In this document: in pieces, positions 17,743 through 25,349 of the stretch
Layout of the letters: every line of letters starts with the position of its first letter
Numbering within the stretch: the first letter of the stretch is position 1
Origin: Bacteroidota bacterium
GTDB taxonomy: Bacteria > Bacteroidota > Bacteroidia > Bacteroidales > DTGW01
NCBI GenBank assembly: GCA_029572965.1
Contig: JAKPQD010000113.1
Span: 1-41,932 of the forward strand
Direction of reading: 5' to 3'
Length of the DNA stretch: 41,932 nucleotides
The notes under the pieces: generated by a model
The model's database searches: none
Seen by the model: only the letters and a program-made list of their open reading frames with translations
Told to the model about the DNA's origin: nothing
Position numbers and translations under genes: made by a program

Positions 17743-18905
17743 CTAAAAACCCATGTGCCTTTGTGCCACAGACCTTCGAGCGGGCCTTGTTTGAAGCGAG
17801 ATAGCCACCATTTGCAAAACCACAGTTGGAGCACAAATAGAACGATACCTATAAGTAAACAATAAGTGGCACCTGTATATTGATACAATCCCAGCCCGTA
17901 GCCATAGTAAATAAAAGAACCTACAAGCGACTGGATAACATAGTTGCTGAGGCTCATCTTGCCAAAGGGACGAAGCTTCTGCAATAGCCACGAGAAGGCT
18001 TTTTTATGATATAAAATATAGAAAAGCGATACCCAGAAGAATGTAAATGCCACATTGCTCCACAAACCAAGCAGGAAGAAAGTTTTATCGCTTACAGCCG
18101 GGGTTAAAGCCTGAGTTTTCATTATCATGGCTATCAGTCCCAGGATGAGATATGTAGCGATTGAGCTAAACAGGACTTTTTTCCAAAATTTCTGATTAGC
18201 ATCTGAAGTTGAAAAGTAGCCTTTGCGTCCAAGCAGCATACCCAGCATAAATAAAGCCGGAGCCTGGAATATACGTCCATTTTCCCAGTTCCAGTAAATA
18301 ACTGCCATTTTTCCGTTAGTGATATTGCCCTTTAGCATTCCCCAAAATGAAGGGGCGCTGAGGTATTCGCCAATCTTTCCAAACAATGGATCGGACATAC
18401 GTGCAGGTAAGGTATATTCGGGATGAAAAATGGCATAGCCTAATCGGAACATCTCTATTGGCTGTAACAATAAAATAATTGCAGTAATCAACACGGCTTT
18501 ATTGTTCCATTTGCAAACAAGCACCAGCGAAACTCCCAATACTGCATAGAAAGTAAGAATATCACCTTCGTAAAACAACGAGTTTATGAAGCCAAAACCT
18601 AACAACAGAAACATCCGCCACACAAACCGCAGACGGAAGCCTTTGCCATTTTGTTGTTGCTTGTTAAACATGATAAAGAAAGTAAAGCCAAACAGCAGGG
18701 CAAATATGGTGTAAGCCTTGCCCGAAAACAGGAAGAACATGGTTTTCCATATCGCACCATCTACCACTTTGAGCCACGCAGGCAGATTTTCAGGGAAAAA
18801 CCAAAAGTCAAAGTGTTCAAGGTGGTGAAGCAGCATGATAGACATGATGGCAAAACCACGCAGGGCATCTACCACTTCAATACGGTTGGTGTTGGGCTGT
18901 TGCAT
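17739..18905 (-). CDS. DUF418 family integral membrane protein
   Basis: 388 residues, about ten transmembrane helices. It opens with RIEVVDALRGFAIMSIMLLH, the heparan-alpha-glucosaminide acetyltransferase-like start shared by DUF418 and acyltransferase-3 proteins, and ends with the DUF418 block (MSLSNYVIQSLVGSFIYYG ... FKQGPLEGLWH near residue 380). The family is an inner-membrane protein of unconfirmed function, possibly an acyl transferase. No neighbour suggests a substrate. The 3' end overlaps the small membrane protein gene by four bases. Confidence 0.9.
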   Translation of the reverse strand: MQQPNTNRIEVVDALRGFAIMSIMLLHHLEHFDFWFFPENLPAWLKVVDGAIWKTMFFLFSGKAYTIFALLFGFTFFIMFNKQQQNGKGFRLRFVWRMFLLLGFGFINSLFYEGDILTFYAVLGVSLVLVCKWNNKAVLITAIILLLQPIEMFRLGYAIFHPEYTLPARMSDPLFGKIGEYLSAPSFWGMLKGNITNGKMAVIYWNWENGRIFQAPALFMLGMLLGRKGYFSTSDANQKFWKKVLFSSIATYLILGLIAMIMKTQALTPAVSDKTFFLLGLWSNVAFTFFWVSLFYILYHKKAFSWLLQKLRPFGKMSLSNYVIQSLVGSFIYYGYGLGLYQYTGATYCLLIGIVLFVLQLWFCKWWLSRFKQGPLEGLWHKGTWVFS

Positions 18906-19293
18906 AAGTTGGTGTTTAATGTTTATAAAGCATGCAATTTGTAAAAAACATTTCTTTTTAGCCCAATAAAATCAATTAAAATACTGTTAATTAAAGATGA
19001 ATGCCCCAAATTGGCAGTTGAATAAATGTATGAGATACACAAGTCCCTTAAATAGAATGATTTCAAATAGCAGTTCGTCAAATTGAGCATAAACACTCAT
19101 GTTAAAAATTTGCATTTTAACTGTTGAAAAATATACTTTTGTCCAATGCATTAGCGTACAATTTACATTATCAACAATTATGTTCCTTACTGGGATTAAG
19201 GTTTTTGACAGAAACATATTGGTTGTTAATAACTAAAGTTGAAATGTGTAATGAGGGGTTGTAATATTGGGGTATGATTTAAAACATCACAAC
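18906..19293. other. Intergenic region with a candidate promoter
   Basis: 388 AT-rich bases between divergent genes. On the plus strand TTTG (19109-19112) and TACTTTTG (19134-19141) are 21 bases apart, a plausible promoter for the 102-residue gene with a long leader of about 145 bases. A 76-codon minus frame inside (18987-19217) has no convincing protein character. Nothing else was recognised. Confidence 0.5.
19109..19141 (+). promoter_or_regulatory. Candidate promoter for the ATP-cone-like gene
   Basis: TTTG, a 21-base spacer and TACTTTTG; the spacer is 2 longer than the ideal 19. Transcription would begin near 19148, giving an unusually long leader before the ATG at 19294. Confidence 0.4.
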
Positions 19294-19602
19294 ATGGAAG
19301 AAGCTATTTTAAACGGAACAAACATGATTTTTGTAACTGACTGTGCGGGGCAAGGTTTTGCTTTGGAACATGATGACATTACTAAAGTAATTTTTAAGGC
19401 GCTGCATGGTTCGGGCGTTAATGATCGTCTGTTGGCCCTTAACCTGGCTGACAAAGTAATGTACCGTTTGGGGCTTATCAAGAGCCCTTTAAAAGCTCAT
19501 ACAGTTGTTGAGCTTGAGCAAATGATCCGTTTTGTCCTGAATGAGTGTGGACAACAACGGGCCAGCTTACAGGTTAGCCTTGTTTTAGACAAAGTCAATT
19601 AA
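19294..19602 (+). CDS. Small protein with ATP-cone-like sequence pattern
   Basis: 102 residues, no signal peptide or membrane helix. I do not recognise it with certainty. The spacing of hydrophobic positions (a V-x-G-x-F-like FVTDCAGQGFALEHDDITKV, then VIFKAL, LALNLADKVMYRL, and VVELEQMIRFVLNECG) resembles an ATP-cone, the nucleotide-sensing domain of ribonucleotide reductases and NrdR. Here it would stand alone. An in-frame TTG nine codons upstream is possible, but the ATG is preferred. It is monocistronic, ending in a strong terminator at 19624-19663. The family assignment is an inference from pattern only. Confidence 0.7.
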   Translation: MEEAILNGTNMIFVTDCAGQGFALEHDDITKVIFKALHGSGVNDRLLALNLADKVMYRLGLIKSPLKAHTVVELEQMIRFVLNECGQQRASLQVSLVLDKVN

Positions 19603-19623
19603 GCATTATCGTTAAATATCTAT

Positions 19624-19663
19624 AGCCCAAACGTGCATAATTTTGTACGTTTGGGCTTTTTTT
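19624..19663 (+). terminator. Strong intrinsic terminator
   Basis: A perfect 11-bp stem (19624-19634 with 19647-19657) with a 12-base loop is followed by TTTTTTT. It ends the 102-residue gene and lies just before the GroES-like gene, whose promoter must overlap or follow it. Confidence 0.92.
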
Positions 19664-19693
19664 GTTATTTTGCGTGCGATAAAAAAAACGGTT

Positions 19694-20077
19694 ATGGCTA
19701 TAGATATTTCTTCAGCAGATATTTCAAAGTTTATTATTATTGGCGACAGGGTACTAATTAAGCCTAAGTCTGCGCAGGAACGTACTACATCAGGTTTGTT
19801 CCTGCCTCCCGGGGTACAGGAAAAAGAAAACATCCAGGCTGGTTATATTATCAAGACAGGGCCGGGTTATCCTATTCCGGCTGTTTCGGAAATTGATGAG
19901 CCTTGGAAAGACAAGGGCGAAGAAGTTCGATATGTTCCTTTACAGGCAAAGACGGGAGATTTGGCTGTTTTTCTGCAAAAGAACGCTTATGAAATTGAGT
20001 TTAACAAAGAAAAATACTTTATCGTCCCGCATTCGGCCATATTGTTGCTTATCAGGGACGAGGGGCTTTTTGAATAG
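19694..20077 (+). CDS. GroES-like co-chaperone family protein, long form
   Basis: 127 residues, cytosolic. The Cpn10 fold is visible: IGDRVLIKPKSAQERTTSGLFLPP near the start, then KTGDLAVFLQKNAYEIEFNKEKYFIVPHSAIL towards the end. The usual GroES is about 95 residues. Here an extra segment (about 55-85, GPGYPIPAVSEIDEPWKDKGEE) sits in the middle and short extensions lie at both ends. No groEL is adjacent, so this is a second, divergent co-chaperone paralogue rather than the housekeeping groES. Its partner is unknown. The ATG is 31 bases after the preceding terminator; the frame continues upstream through that hairpin, which rules out the longer start. Its stop is one base from the stop of the convergent protease gene. 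Confidence 0.85.
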   Translation: MAIDISSADISKFIIIGDRVLIKPKSAQERTTSGLFLPPGVQEKENIQAGYIIKTGPGYPIPAVSEIDEPWKDKGEEVRYVPLQAKTGDLAVFLQKNAYEIEFNKEKYFIVPHSAILLLIRDEGLFE

Positions 20078-20078
20078 G

Positions 20079-22640
20079 TTATTTTACAATTATCAGTTGT
20101 TTCTTGTATAATTGTCCGTCAATGATGCTGTACAAGTAGTAAAACCCGGGGCTTATGTTGCTTACATCTAATGAGTAGCTTGTACTTGGGGCCAGATTGT
20201 TAAATGCCAGGACGGTTTTGCCTGTAGCATCAACTATTTTCATGCTAACAGTTGATTTTACATTTACAGATACTGCAATATTTACAATATTTGATGCAGG
20301 GTTTGGGTACAATTCGATGGCATCGCTGTACATGTTTATTTTAATGGTGCTGGTAACGCGTTTATATCCATCAATTTGTAAAAAGTAGTTTTTTGCCGGG
20401 CTGACGGCCAGTTTTTTAAAACTTAAAGTCTGTTCATCAGAAGTGCCGTTATCTGCTGCTGCTACTATAGCTGATTTGCCTAGCTGAAAGAGTTCTGGAT
20501 AATCATCGGCTTTGTAAACTGCAGCCCTGAGATTTTTCCCCGAAAGGATAATATTGATATTTCCGCTGGAAGGCCCTGTGAATCTGTACCACAGACTGTT
20601 ATTGACAATGGTATCAGCGTAGCACCATTTGTTGGTCATGCTACATCCGTTGGCATCCGGATGTGGCTCTGAGGTTTCGACCGAGGCACATCTATTGGAG
20701 TATGGCCCTGATTCGCCCAATGATATAAACTGGGCATTGCGTAACATATCATTTTTGGGGATTTCGACAAGAGTAGTCATGGTATCGTAACCGCTACAAG
20801 CTCCATGAGAGGCTTTAACTATCAATGTTGCCCAAAAATTCCCGTTGTAGAAAGCTTCGTCTTTGGTGGTCAGCTTTATTTCATTGGCATTGACTAATGT
20901 GTCGATAAAAGAGGCAGGAGAAATGTTGTATTGGTATTGATAATTGGGTGTTACCTTTAGCGGGTATTTGTTCAACTTGTAACCACAGATGGAGTCAATA
21001 GGGTTTTCAATGGCAATGTTGAGGTTGTAAAGCCTGGGTTGCACTTTAACAGTACTTTTGCTTGAGCCGAATAGGTTGCTTGTGGTAAGTGTAATGCTAT
21101 AAATAGTGTCGCGGTTGAATGCTATGCGCGGAGATGCATCTGTATCATTTGTGTTGTATAGAAAAGTATAATCAGCAGGGCTGATTTCCCATTTCCATTT
21201 GTCGGGGAAATTTGCAGAGCTGTCAATCATGGCTACTTCAGCGCCAATACAAGGGTTTAATGGAACAATGCTGAAATTAGTTATCGGGATGTCGCCCAAA
21301 CTGGCTCCGTCAATTGAAGTAAGGCCTGTATTGTCGGGGTCAAGCCAATATTTTAGCTGGCTGGTGGGTTCAGTGCTTAATTGCCACGAAACGTGCAGGG
21401 CCCCGTAATAGTTTGTAGTGTTGTCGCCACCGTGCAACTGTCCGACAATTCGGACATTCTGGTCAAACAGTGGAGAGCCTGAAGACCCGCTGTTTATTGT
21501 TCCGTTTGTGAAAGTAGATTCCCAATGGCTGTTGGCTTTTGTTAAAGTTCCATCGTCCCAGTCGATAGTGAAGGGATACATTTTTGCCCCGGTGGAGCTT
21601 TGAGCAATACTCTTGTACAAGCCTTTTGGGTGATGAATAACTGTGGCAAAAGTGATTTTATGGTTGGTGTTGTCCCAGCCTGCCAGGTAGGCTTTGTATG
21701 TTTCATCTGGTTTTTCGTAAAACAGCAACAACGAAAAGTCTGTTTGTGCCGAATTGGCGCATAATTTTGCGCCTGACAAAGTTTGCTTGTTGTTGGATAC
21801 AATCTTGCTGTTGCATGATGTAGATTCGTAATTGAAATAAGTAACTAATGAAGAGGCAGAAGCTTGGGAGCTGATACAATGGTTGGCAGTTAAAAAGTAA
21901 GGCGTGCCATCGTTACGCGTATTGTTAATTAACGAACCGGAACAATAGTATGAAGTGCCACCATCGTCAAATACCATACGACAGATGGCGTGTTTAATAG
22001 TATTCCAGCTTGTCCAGGCAGGGCAGTTAATATCGTTATATGCTAAAGTTGAGGCCAGGTTTTTGTATGCCATCGATATAGCCCCAACCTTCAATAATGC
22101 TGTTTTTTTGCACGAAGCTGGCTGATGATATTCGACAATGGCTTCGTTGTCTTCGAGGTACATGACAGAGAGGGTGCTGTCCGGCTTGTTGTTAATGTTG
22201 GTAAAAGCCCCTAAAACCTCAGTCATAGAAGGGTTGTAAACATACATTGAAGCTCCTTCGGGCAGTATATAATAATCAAAGCGTAAACCAAGAGCTAATG
22301 CGTTGGGGGCGTAAAAGTGATAATACCAAACCTGGCTGCTGTCTTCCTGTGTAATTTTTTTACCATGTTTAATTAGGTCAACATCAACATATTGCAAAAT
22401 ACCAATCCTGTTGTCAATATTTTCTGCGGAGTCTTGCCTATTTAATGAATCTATATCGAGCGTCATCAGGGTTTTAGAAGGGATGGTAAGTGTAGATTTT
22501 AGCTTTGACAGTATCCCGACGGGTTTCATGTCGGTACGGGCATATTGGGCCTTCAAACCAGAAAATAAAAGCAAAAGACTTGCTAAGTATATGATTTTTT
22601 TCTGGAGAAAAGGTACAGTCATGAATTTTACAAATTTCAT
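20079..22640 (-). CDS. Secreted lysyl endopeptidase-like serine protease with T9SS sorting domain
   Basis: 853 residues. A signal peptide (cleavage after ...FSGLKA, about residue 31) and a propeptide-like region (~32-200) precede an S1-type domain resembling lysyl endopeptidase. The triad is visible: H254 in FLTANHCISS, D301 in AQTDFSLL and S389 in GSSGSPLF. Several Cys pairs match this secreted family. A PKD-like domain (~455-540), another beta domain (~640-770, LWYRFTGPSSGNINI) and a type A T9SS C-terminal domain (~775-853, LYPNPASNIVNI ... ISPGFYYLY) follow. It should be exported by T9SS and act outside the cell on proteins. A -7-like box lies 65-75 bases upstream of the ATG. An internal ATG at codon 7 is an alternative start. 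Confidence 0.9.
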   Translation of the reverse strand: MKFVKFMTVPFLQKKIIYLASLLLLFSGLKAQYARTDMKPVGILSKLKSTLTIPSKTLMTLDIDSLNRQDSAENIDNRIGILQYVDVDLIKHGKKITQEDSSQVWYYHFYAPNALALGLRFDYYILPEGASMYVYNPSMTEVLGAFTNINNKPDSTLSVMYLEDNEAIVEYHQPASCKKTALLKVGAISMAYKNLASTLAYNDINCPAWTSWNTIKHAICRMVFDDGGTSYYCSGSLINNTRNDGTPYFLTANHCISSQASASSLVTYFNYESTSCNSKIVSNNKQTLSGAKLCANSAQTDFSLLLFYEKPDETYKAYLAGWDNTNHKITFATVIHHPKGLYKSIAQSSTGAKMYPFTIDWDDGTLTKANSHWESTFTNGTINSGSSGSPLFDQNVRIVGQLHGGDNTTNYYGALHVSWQLSTEPTSQLKYWLDPDNTGLTSIDGASLGDIPITNFSIVPLNPCIGAEVAMIDSSANFPDKWKWEISPADYTFLYNTNDTDASPRIAFNRDTIYSITLTTSNLFGSSKSTVKVQPRLYNLNIAIENPIDSICGYKLNKYPLKVTPNYQYQYNISPASFIDTLVNANEIKLTTKDEAFYNGNFWATLIVKASHGACSGYDTMTTLVEIPKNDMLRNAQFISLGESGPYSNRCASVETSEPHPDANGCSMTNKWCYADTIVNNSLWYRFTGPSSGNINIILSGKNLRAAVYKADDYPELFQLGKSAIVAAADNGTSDEQTLSFKKLAVSPAKNYFLQIDGYKRVTSTIKINMYSDAIELYPNPASNIVNIAVSVNVKSTVSMKIVDATGKTVLAFNNLAPSTSYSLDVSNISPGFYYLYSIIDGQLYKKQLIIVK

Positions 22641-22706
22641 ATTTCGGGCATGTTGTATTCAGGTTATACTCCTGAACACAGTTTTACCCTAAACAATTTT
22701 GGCTTC

Positions 22707-22714
22707 CAAAAGTA
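22707..22714 (-). promoter_or_regulatory. Candidate -7 box for the secreted protease gene
   Basis: The minus strand reads TACTTTTG, matching TAnnTTTG, about 67 bases before the ATG; the -33 region is only T-rich. It lies in the 96 bases after the beta-barrel stop, suggesting separate transcription from the export locus. Confidence 0.4.
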
Positions 22715-22736
22715 TGAAGTATATACGTAAAAAAAC

Positions 22737-23993
22737 TTAAAAGTTTAGTTTCATTTTAAACATGACCTGCTGGTAGTGGAAAGAAACACTACTATTATCG
22801 AGGCCAAAAATTTGAGCGTATAACGAAGCGTCTATATTTTGTGCTATAGAATAAGTCATGCTGGGTGAAATATAATAGCCATTAACATTTGGCAAATACA
22901 TACCTGCCAAAGAGCCTGAAAATAAAGGGGTTATTGGGTACGAAACCTGGACTACGGCATTGTGTTTGGCTAATGCCAGAGTTTTGGCATTTACAGATGA
23001 AGAGTTAATTGACGAAATGTTTTGCAATGAGTATGCAACGTGGTTTGCATAAAGGTATTCGGCTGTAATGGTAAGTGAATTAGGAAAAACATAGTCAAAG
23101 TCAATAGAGGAAAGAAATTGGCCAGAGGTATCGGCGAAATGCTTCATGTCACGAAAATAGCTTATTTCGCTGCGAAAGGAAACTGGACCAATTGGCCCTG
23201 ACCAGCCAATGCCGGCAACCATATCGTTCTTTTCATAAATACCTGCTAAAGTCTGAATGTCGAAGCCATGAGTATTAAACCTGTAAAGGCCTGCAATAGT
23301 AAATTTGTTGCTACTGTCAGATTTAACTGCAAGTTCAAAACAAGACGTTTCGGTATTGTAGTATTGAAAGCGTATAGCATCACTTCCGGGGCGTTCGATA
23401 TAGTCTATATCAAAGAAAGAATAGGCGTTGAAAATGTCGTTTGGGTTCCAGGCAAAAGTTTGTCCCCAGTTGATGCGTTGACGGCCGCCTGTGATGACAA
23501 GCTTTTTCATTTGATAACTTACATATAGCCTGTCAAAATTGGCATTGAGTAAATACGATTTGCCCGAAGCAACATTAAAGCTCAAATCAATCATTCCGTT
23601 GTCTTTGTCATAGCTTTTTATTGTGCCTGGGAAATTGGTAAAATTATCGCCATAGGCAAGGCGGTTACGCATTTCGGCTGTCCAAAAAAGCTTATCATTG
23701 GCAGACCATTTAAAATTTAAGCGGTTGAGAAAAATGTTGTTGTTGTTCCATGATTTATCAATGCTTTCAAAGGCCGCACTTTGTACATCACTTACATATC
23801 CTGATAAAGAAAAAGAGGCAGAGTCGGGTTGGGAAAAAAGAGGTGAGGTATAGAGAAACAAAACTAGTAATTTGATAATTTGTTTGAGAATCCACCCCCT
23901 TACCCCCGCCAGCGGGGGACAGCTTTGATTCTTAATTATTGCTTGTTCAAAGTTGATAGTATATTTCTTACGTTCAGGTTCATTTTCTTTCAT
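22737..23993 (-). CDS. Outer-membrane beta-barrel protein (porin-like) at the end of the export locus
   Basis: 418 residues in the open frame. A hydrophobic signal peptide (LKQIIKLLVLFLYTSPLFSQ) begins only near residue 36; the body shows alternating amphipathic strands typical of a 14-18-strand barrel, with a recognisable GRQRINWGQTFAWNPNDIFN block near residue 170 and a terminal Phe (MFKMKLNF). The first 35 codons read through a GC-rich palindromic repeat (23889-23930, encoding CPPLAGVRG), so the natural start was probably close to the signal peptide and has been displaced; no ATG lies between. The true N-terminus is therefore uncertain. It is the last gene of the sigma/Lol-like locus, an arrangement suggesting it receives or releases the exported substrate. 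It may be a DUF1302-type barrel; this is unproven. Confidence 0.78.
   Translation of the reverse strand: MKENEPERKKYTINFEQAIIKNQSCPPLAGVRGWILKQIIKLLVLFLYTSPLFSQPDSASFSLSGYVSDVQSAAFESIDKSWNNNNIFLNRLNFKWSANDKLFWTAEMRNRLAYGDNFTNFPGTIKSYDKDNGMIDLSFNVASGKSYLLNANFDRLYVSYQMKKLVITGGRQRINWGQTFAWNPNDIFNAYSFFDIDYIERPGSDAIRFQYYNTETSCFELAVKSDSSNKFTIAGLYRFNTHGFDIQTLAGIYEKNDMVAGIGWSGPIGPVSFRSEISYFRDMKHFADTSGQFLSSIDFDYVFPNSLTITAEYLYANHVAYSLQNISSINSSSVNAKTLALAKHNAVVQVSYPITPLFSGSLAGMYLPNVNGYYISPSMTYSIAQNIDASLYAQIFGLDNSSVSFHYQQVMFKMKLNF
23889..23930 (+). repeat. GC-rich palindromic repeat, copy A
   Basis: A ~42-base unit in an otherwise AT-rich region, with core CCCCCGCCAGCGGGGG (7-bp stem, 2-base loop) preceded by TCCACCCCCTTA and followed by ACAGC. 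It matches copy C with two substitutions and one indel. It lies inside the 5' end of the beta-barrel reading frame, just before the signal peptide. Confidence 0.9.
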
Positions 23994-24023
23994 TGCAGCA
24001 TTCTCGGTTTTTCTATTTTATTC

Positions 24024-24470
24024 TTAGATTATGTTGTACATAATGAGTGTTTTGAAATGTTTATCTGTGCTGTCCCCCGTTGGCGGGGGCAGGGGTGGAC
24101 AATTTTCAAAGTCATTGATATAGGCTTCCAGTCTTCGGATTACATTAGAAATGTCGTTTAAAACTTCTGCATCTGTAAAACGGATTACTTCATAACCTAA
24201 ATTCTTCAAATCATTGGATTTTACTACATCCTTGTTGCAAACATCATCTAAAGTATGCGAATATCCATCTATTTCAATAATCAACCTTAATTCAAAACAA
24301 ATAAAATCAGCAATATAATTACCAACTGGTCTTTGACGACGAAAGCTGTAGTCATTTAATTTTTTCGCTTTCAGGACATATTTCCATAAGCAAGCCTCAG
24401 CCTTCGTCATTGTTTTACGAAGGTTGCTGGCAAATGGTTGAAAGTCTTTATTGTAATAGTTGTTATTCAT
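24024..24470 (-). CDS. DUF559 (Vsr/PD-D/ExK-like) endonuclease-fold protein
   Basis: 148 residues. The DUF559 pattern is complete: FASNLRKTMTKAEACLWKYV, FRRQRPVGNYIADFICFE (D55), LRLIIEIDGYSH (E66, D68, H72), and LGYEVIRFTDAEV. The fold is related to Vsr-type very-short-patch endonucleases; biochemical function is unknown to me. The last ~27 codons read into GC-rich repeat copy B (ENCPPLPPPTGDS), so the native C-terminus was probably near residue 121. Copy C lies 5 bases upstream of the ATG in inverted orientation to B. The gene interrupts the export locus between the ATPase and the barrel, and has no evident functional tie to it. It looks like a mobile or selfish cassette. Confidence 0.88.
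   Translation of the reverse strand: MNNNYYNKDFQPFASNLRKTMTKAEACLWKYVLKAKKLNDYSFRRQRPVGNYIADFICFELRLIIEIDGYSHTLDDVCNKDVVKSNDLKNLGYEVIRFTDAEVLNDISNVIRRLEAYINDFENCPPLPPPTGDSTDKHFKTLIMYNII
24069..24102 (-). repeat. GC-rich palindromic repeat, copy B (inverted)
   Basis: A 34-base copy in the opposite orientation to A and C: on the plus strand it begins GCTGTCCCCCGTTGGCGGGG and ends GGGGTGGACAA. It overlaps the 3' coding end of the DUF559 gene, and with copy C it forms an inverted pair around that gene. Confidence 0.9.
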
Positions 24471-24475
24471 AACTC

Positions 24476-24516
24476 AATCCACCCCCTACCCCCGTCAGCG
24501 GGGGACAGCTTTAATT
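24476..24516 (+). repeat. GC-rich palindromic repeat, copy C
   Basis: A 41-base copy with core CCCCCGTCAGCGGGGG, directly upstream of the DUF559 start codon (24470). Its outer end ACAGC mirrors the outer end GCTGT of copy B, so the two bracket the nuclease gene like terminal inverted repeats. Confidence 0.9.
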
Positions 24517-24538
24517 GACAGGCGTTTGGGTGGTCTTT

Positions 24539-24598
24539 TTCATTTTCAAATTTTCAAATTCCCTCATTCCCTCATTTCCTCATTCTCACATTTGCTAA
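24539..24598. repeat. Degenerate AT-rich word repeat at the 3' end of the ATPase gene
   Basis: Iterated short words (TTTTCAAATT, CCCTCATT, CATTTCCTCATTCTC) in tandem, overlapping the stop of the LolD-like gene at 24595. The same words recur at 31027-31061 and 31093-31125, beside other genes of the locus. Confidence 0.6.
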
Positions 24599-25281
24599 TT
24601 GTTTCTCTCGTCTTTGGCCACCTGTCCATCTACCAGCGTAATCACACGTCGTGCTTTGTTCACTACGCGAGGGTCGTGGGTTGAAAAGATAAAGGTAATA
24701 TTTTCTTCGCGGTTGAGCTTTTCCATGATGTCGAGCAGCGTTTCGGCCGATTTGGAGTCGAGGTTGGCAGTAGGCTCATCGGCAAGGATAAACTTAGGGC
24801 GCGAAGCCAATGCCCTGGCAACTGCAACGCGTTGTTGCTGGCCTCCAGAGAGCTTTGAAGGCCTGCTGTTCATGCGGTCGCTGAGCCCCACGGCATTGAG
24901 CAGCTCAGCACTACGTTTGGCACGTTCCGCTTTTGGCTTGTTTTGCAAGAACATGATAAATTCTACATTTTCTTTGGCTGTGAGCACAGGGATGAGGTTG
25001 TAGGCCTGAAAGACAAAGCCGATATTGTTCATTCGGAAGTCAATCAGTTCAGAACTTTTTAGTGAACATATATTTACCTTGTCCACCAAGATTTGACCTT
25101 CGGTAGGGTTGTCAATGCCCCCTACCATATTGAGGAAGGTTGTTTTGCCAGAGCCAGATGGCCCAACCACCGCGGTAAACTCGCCTTGTTCAAAGTCAAG
25201 ATTGACATTGTTTACAGCAACCACTTCGTTGCCATTTTCGCTGTAAACCTTAGTAAGGTTTGTAATTTCTATTATTTTCAT
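24595..25281 (-). CDS. LolD/MacB-type ABC transporter ATPase
   Basis: 228 residues, the normal size for LolD-type ATPases, which drive extraction or movement of envelope substrates with FtsX-family permeases. Walker A is GPSGSGKTT (40-48), the Q-loop is in GFVFQAYNLIP, the signature is LSGGQQQR (144-151), Walker B is FILADEPT (164-171), and the switch His is in STHD. It starts 68 bases below the first permease stop on the same strand. Together with the two permeases and the LolA-like protein it forms a probable Lol-like complex at the inner membrane. Substrate unknown; lipoproteins or lipids are the most natural guess. Confidence 0.94.
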   Translation of the reverse strand: MKIIEITNLTKVYSENGNEVVAVNNVNLDFEQGEFTAVVGPSGSGKTTFLNMVGGIDNPTEGQILVDKVNICSLKSSELIDFRMNNIGFVFQAYNLIPVLTAKENVEFIMFLQNKPKAERAKRSAELLNAVGLSDRMNSRPSKLSGGQQQRVAVARALASRPKFILADEPTANLDSKSAETLLDIMEKLNREENITFIFSTHDPRVVNKARRVITLVDGQVAKDERNN

Positions 25282-25290
25282 TATCTTTTT

Positions 25291-25320
25291 TTTAACGCAA
25301 AGACACTAAAACACAAAGAA
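25291..25320. repeat. Short dispersed-type repeat (AACGCAAAGACACTAAAACAC)
   Basis: The spacer between ATPase and permease contains AACGCAAAGACACTAAAAC followed by ACAAAGAAA, a word pattern seen between genes in many genomes, then iterated TTAATTCGT. Only one copy is in the window, so the repeat nature is from general experience. Confidence 0.35.
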
Positions 25321-25349
25321 ATATTTTTTAATTCGTAATTTTTAATTCG

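Noticed and set aside
18987-19217. A 76-codon minus-strand frame between DUF418 and the ATP-cone-like gene
   Set aside because: It crosses the candidate plus promoter, has no recognisable pattern or start context, and reads like translated AT-rich spacer.
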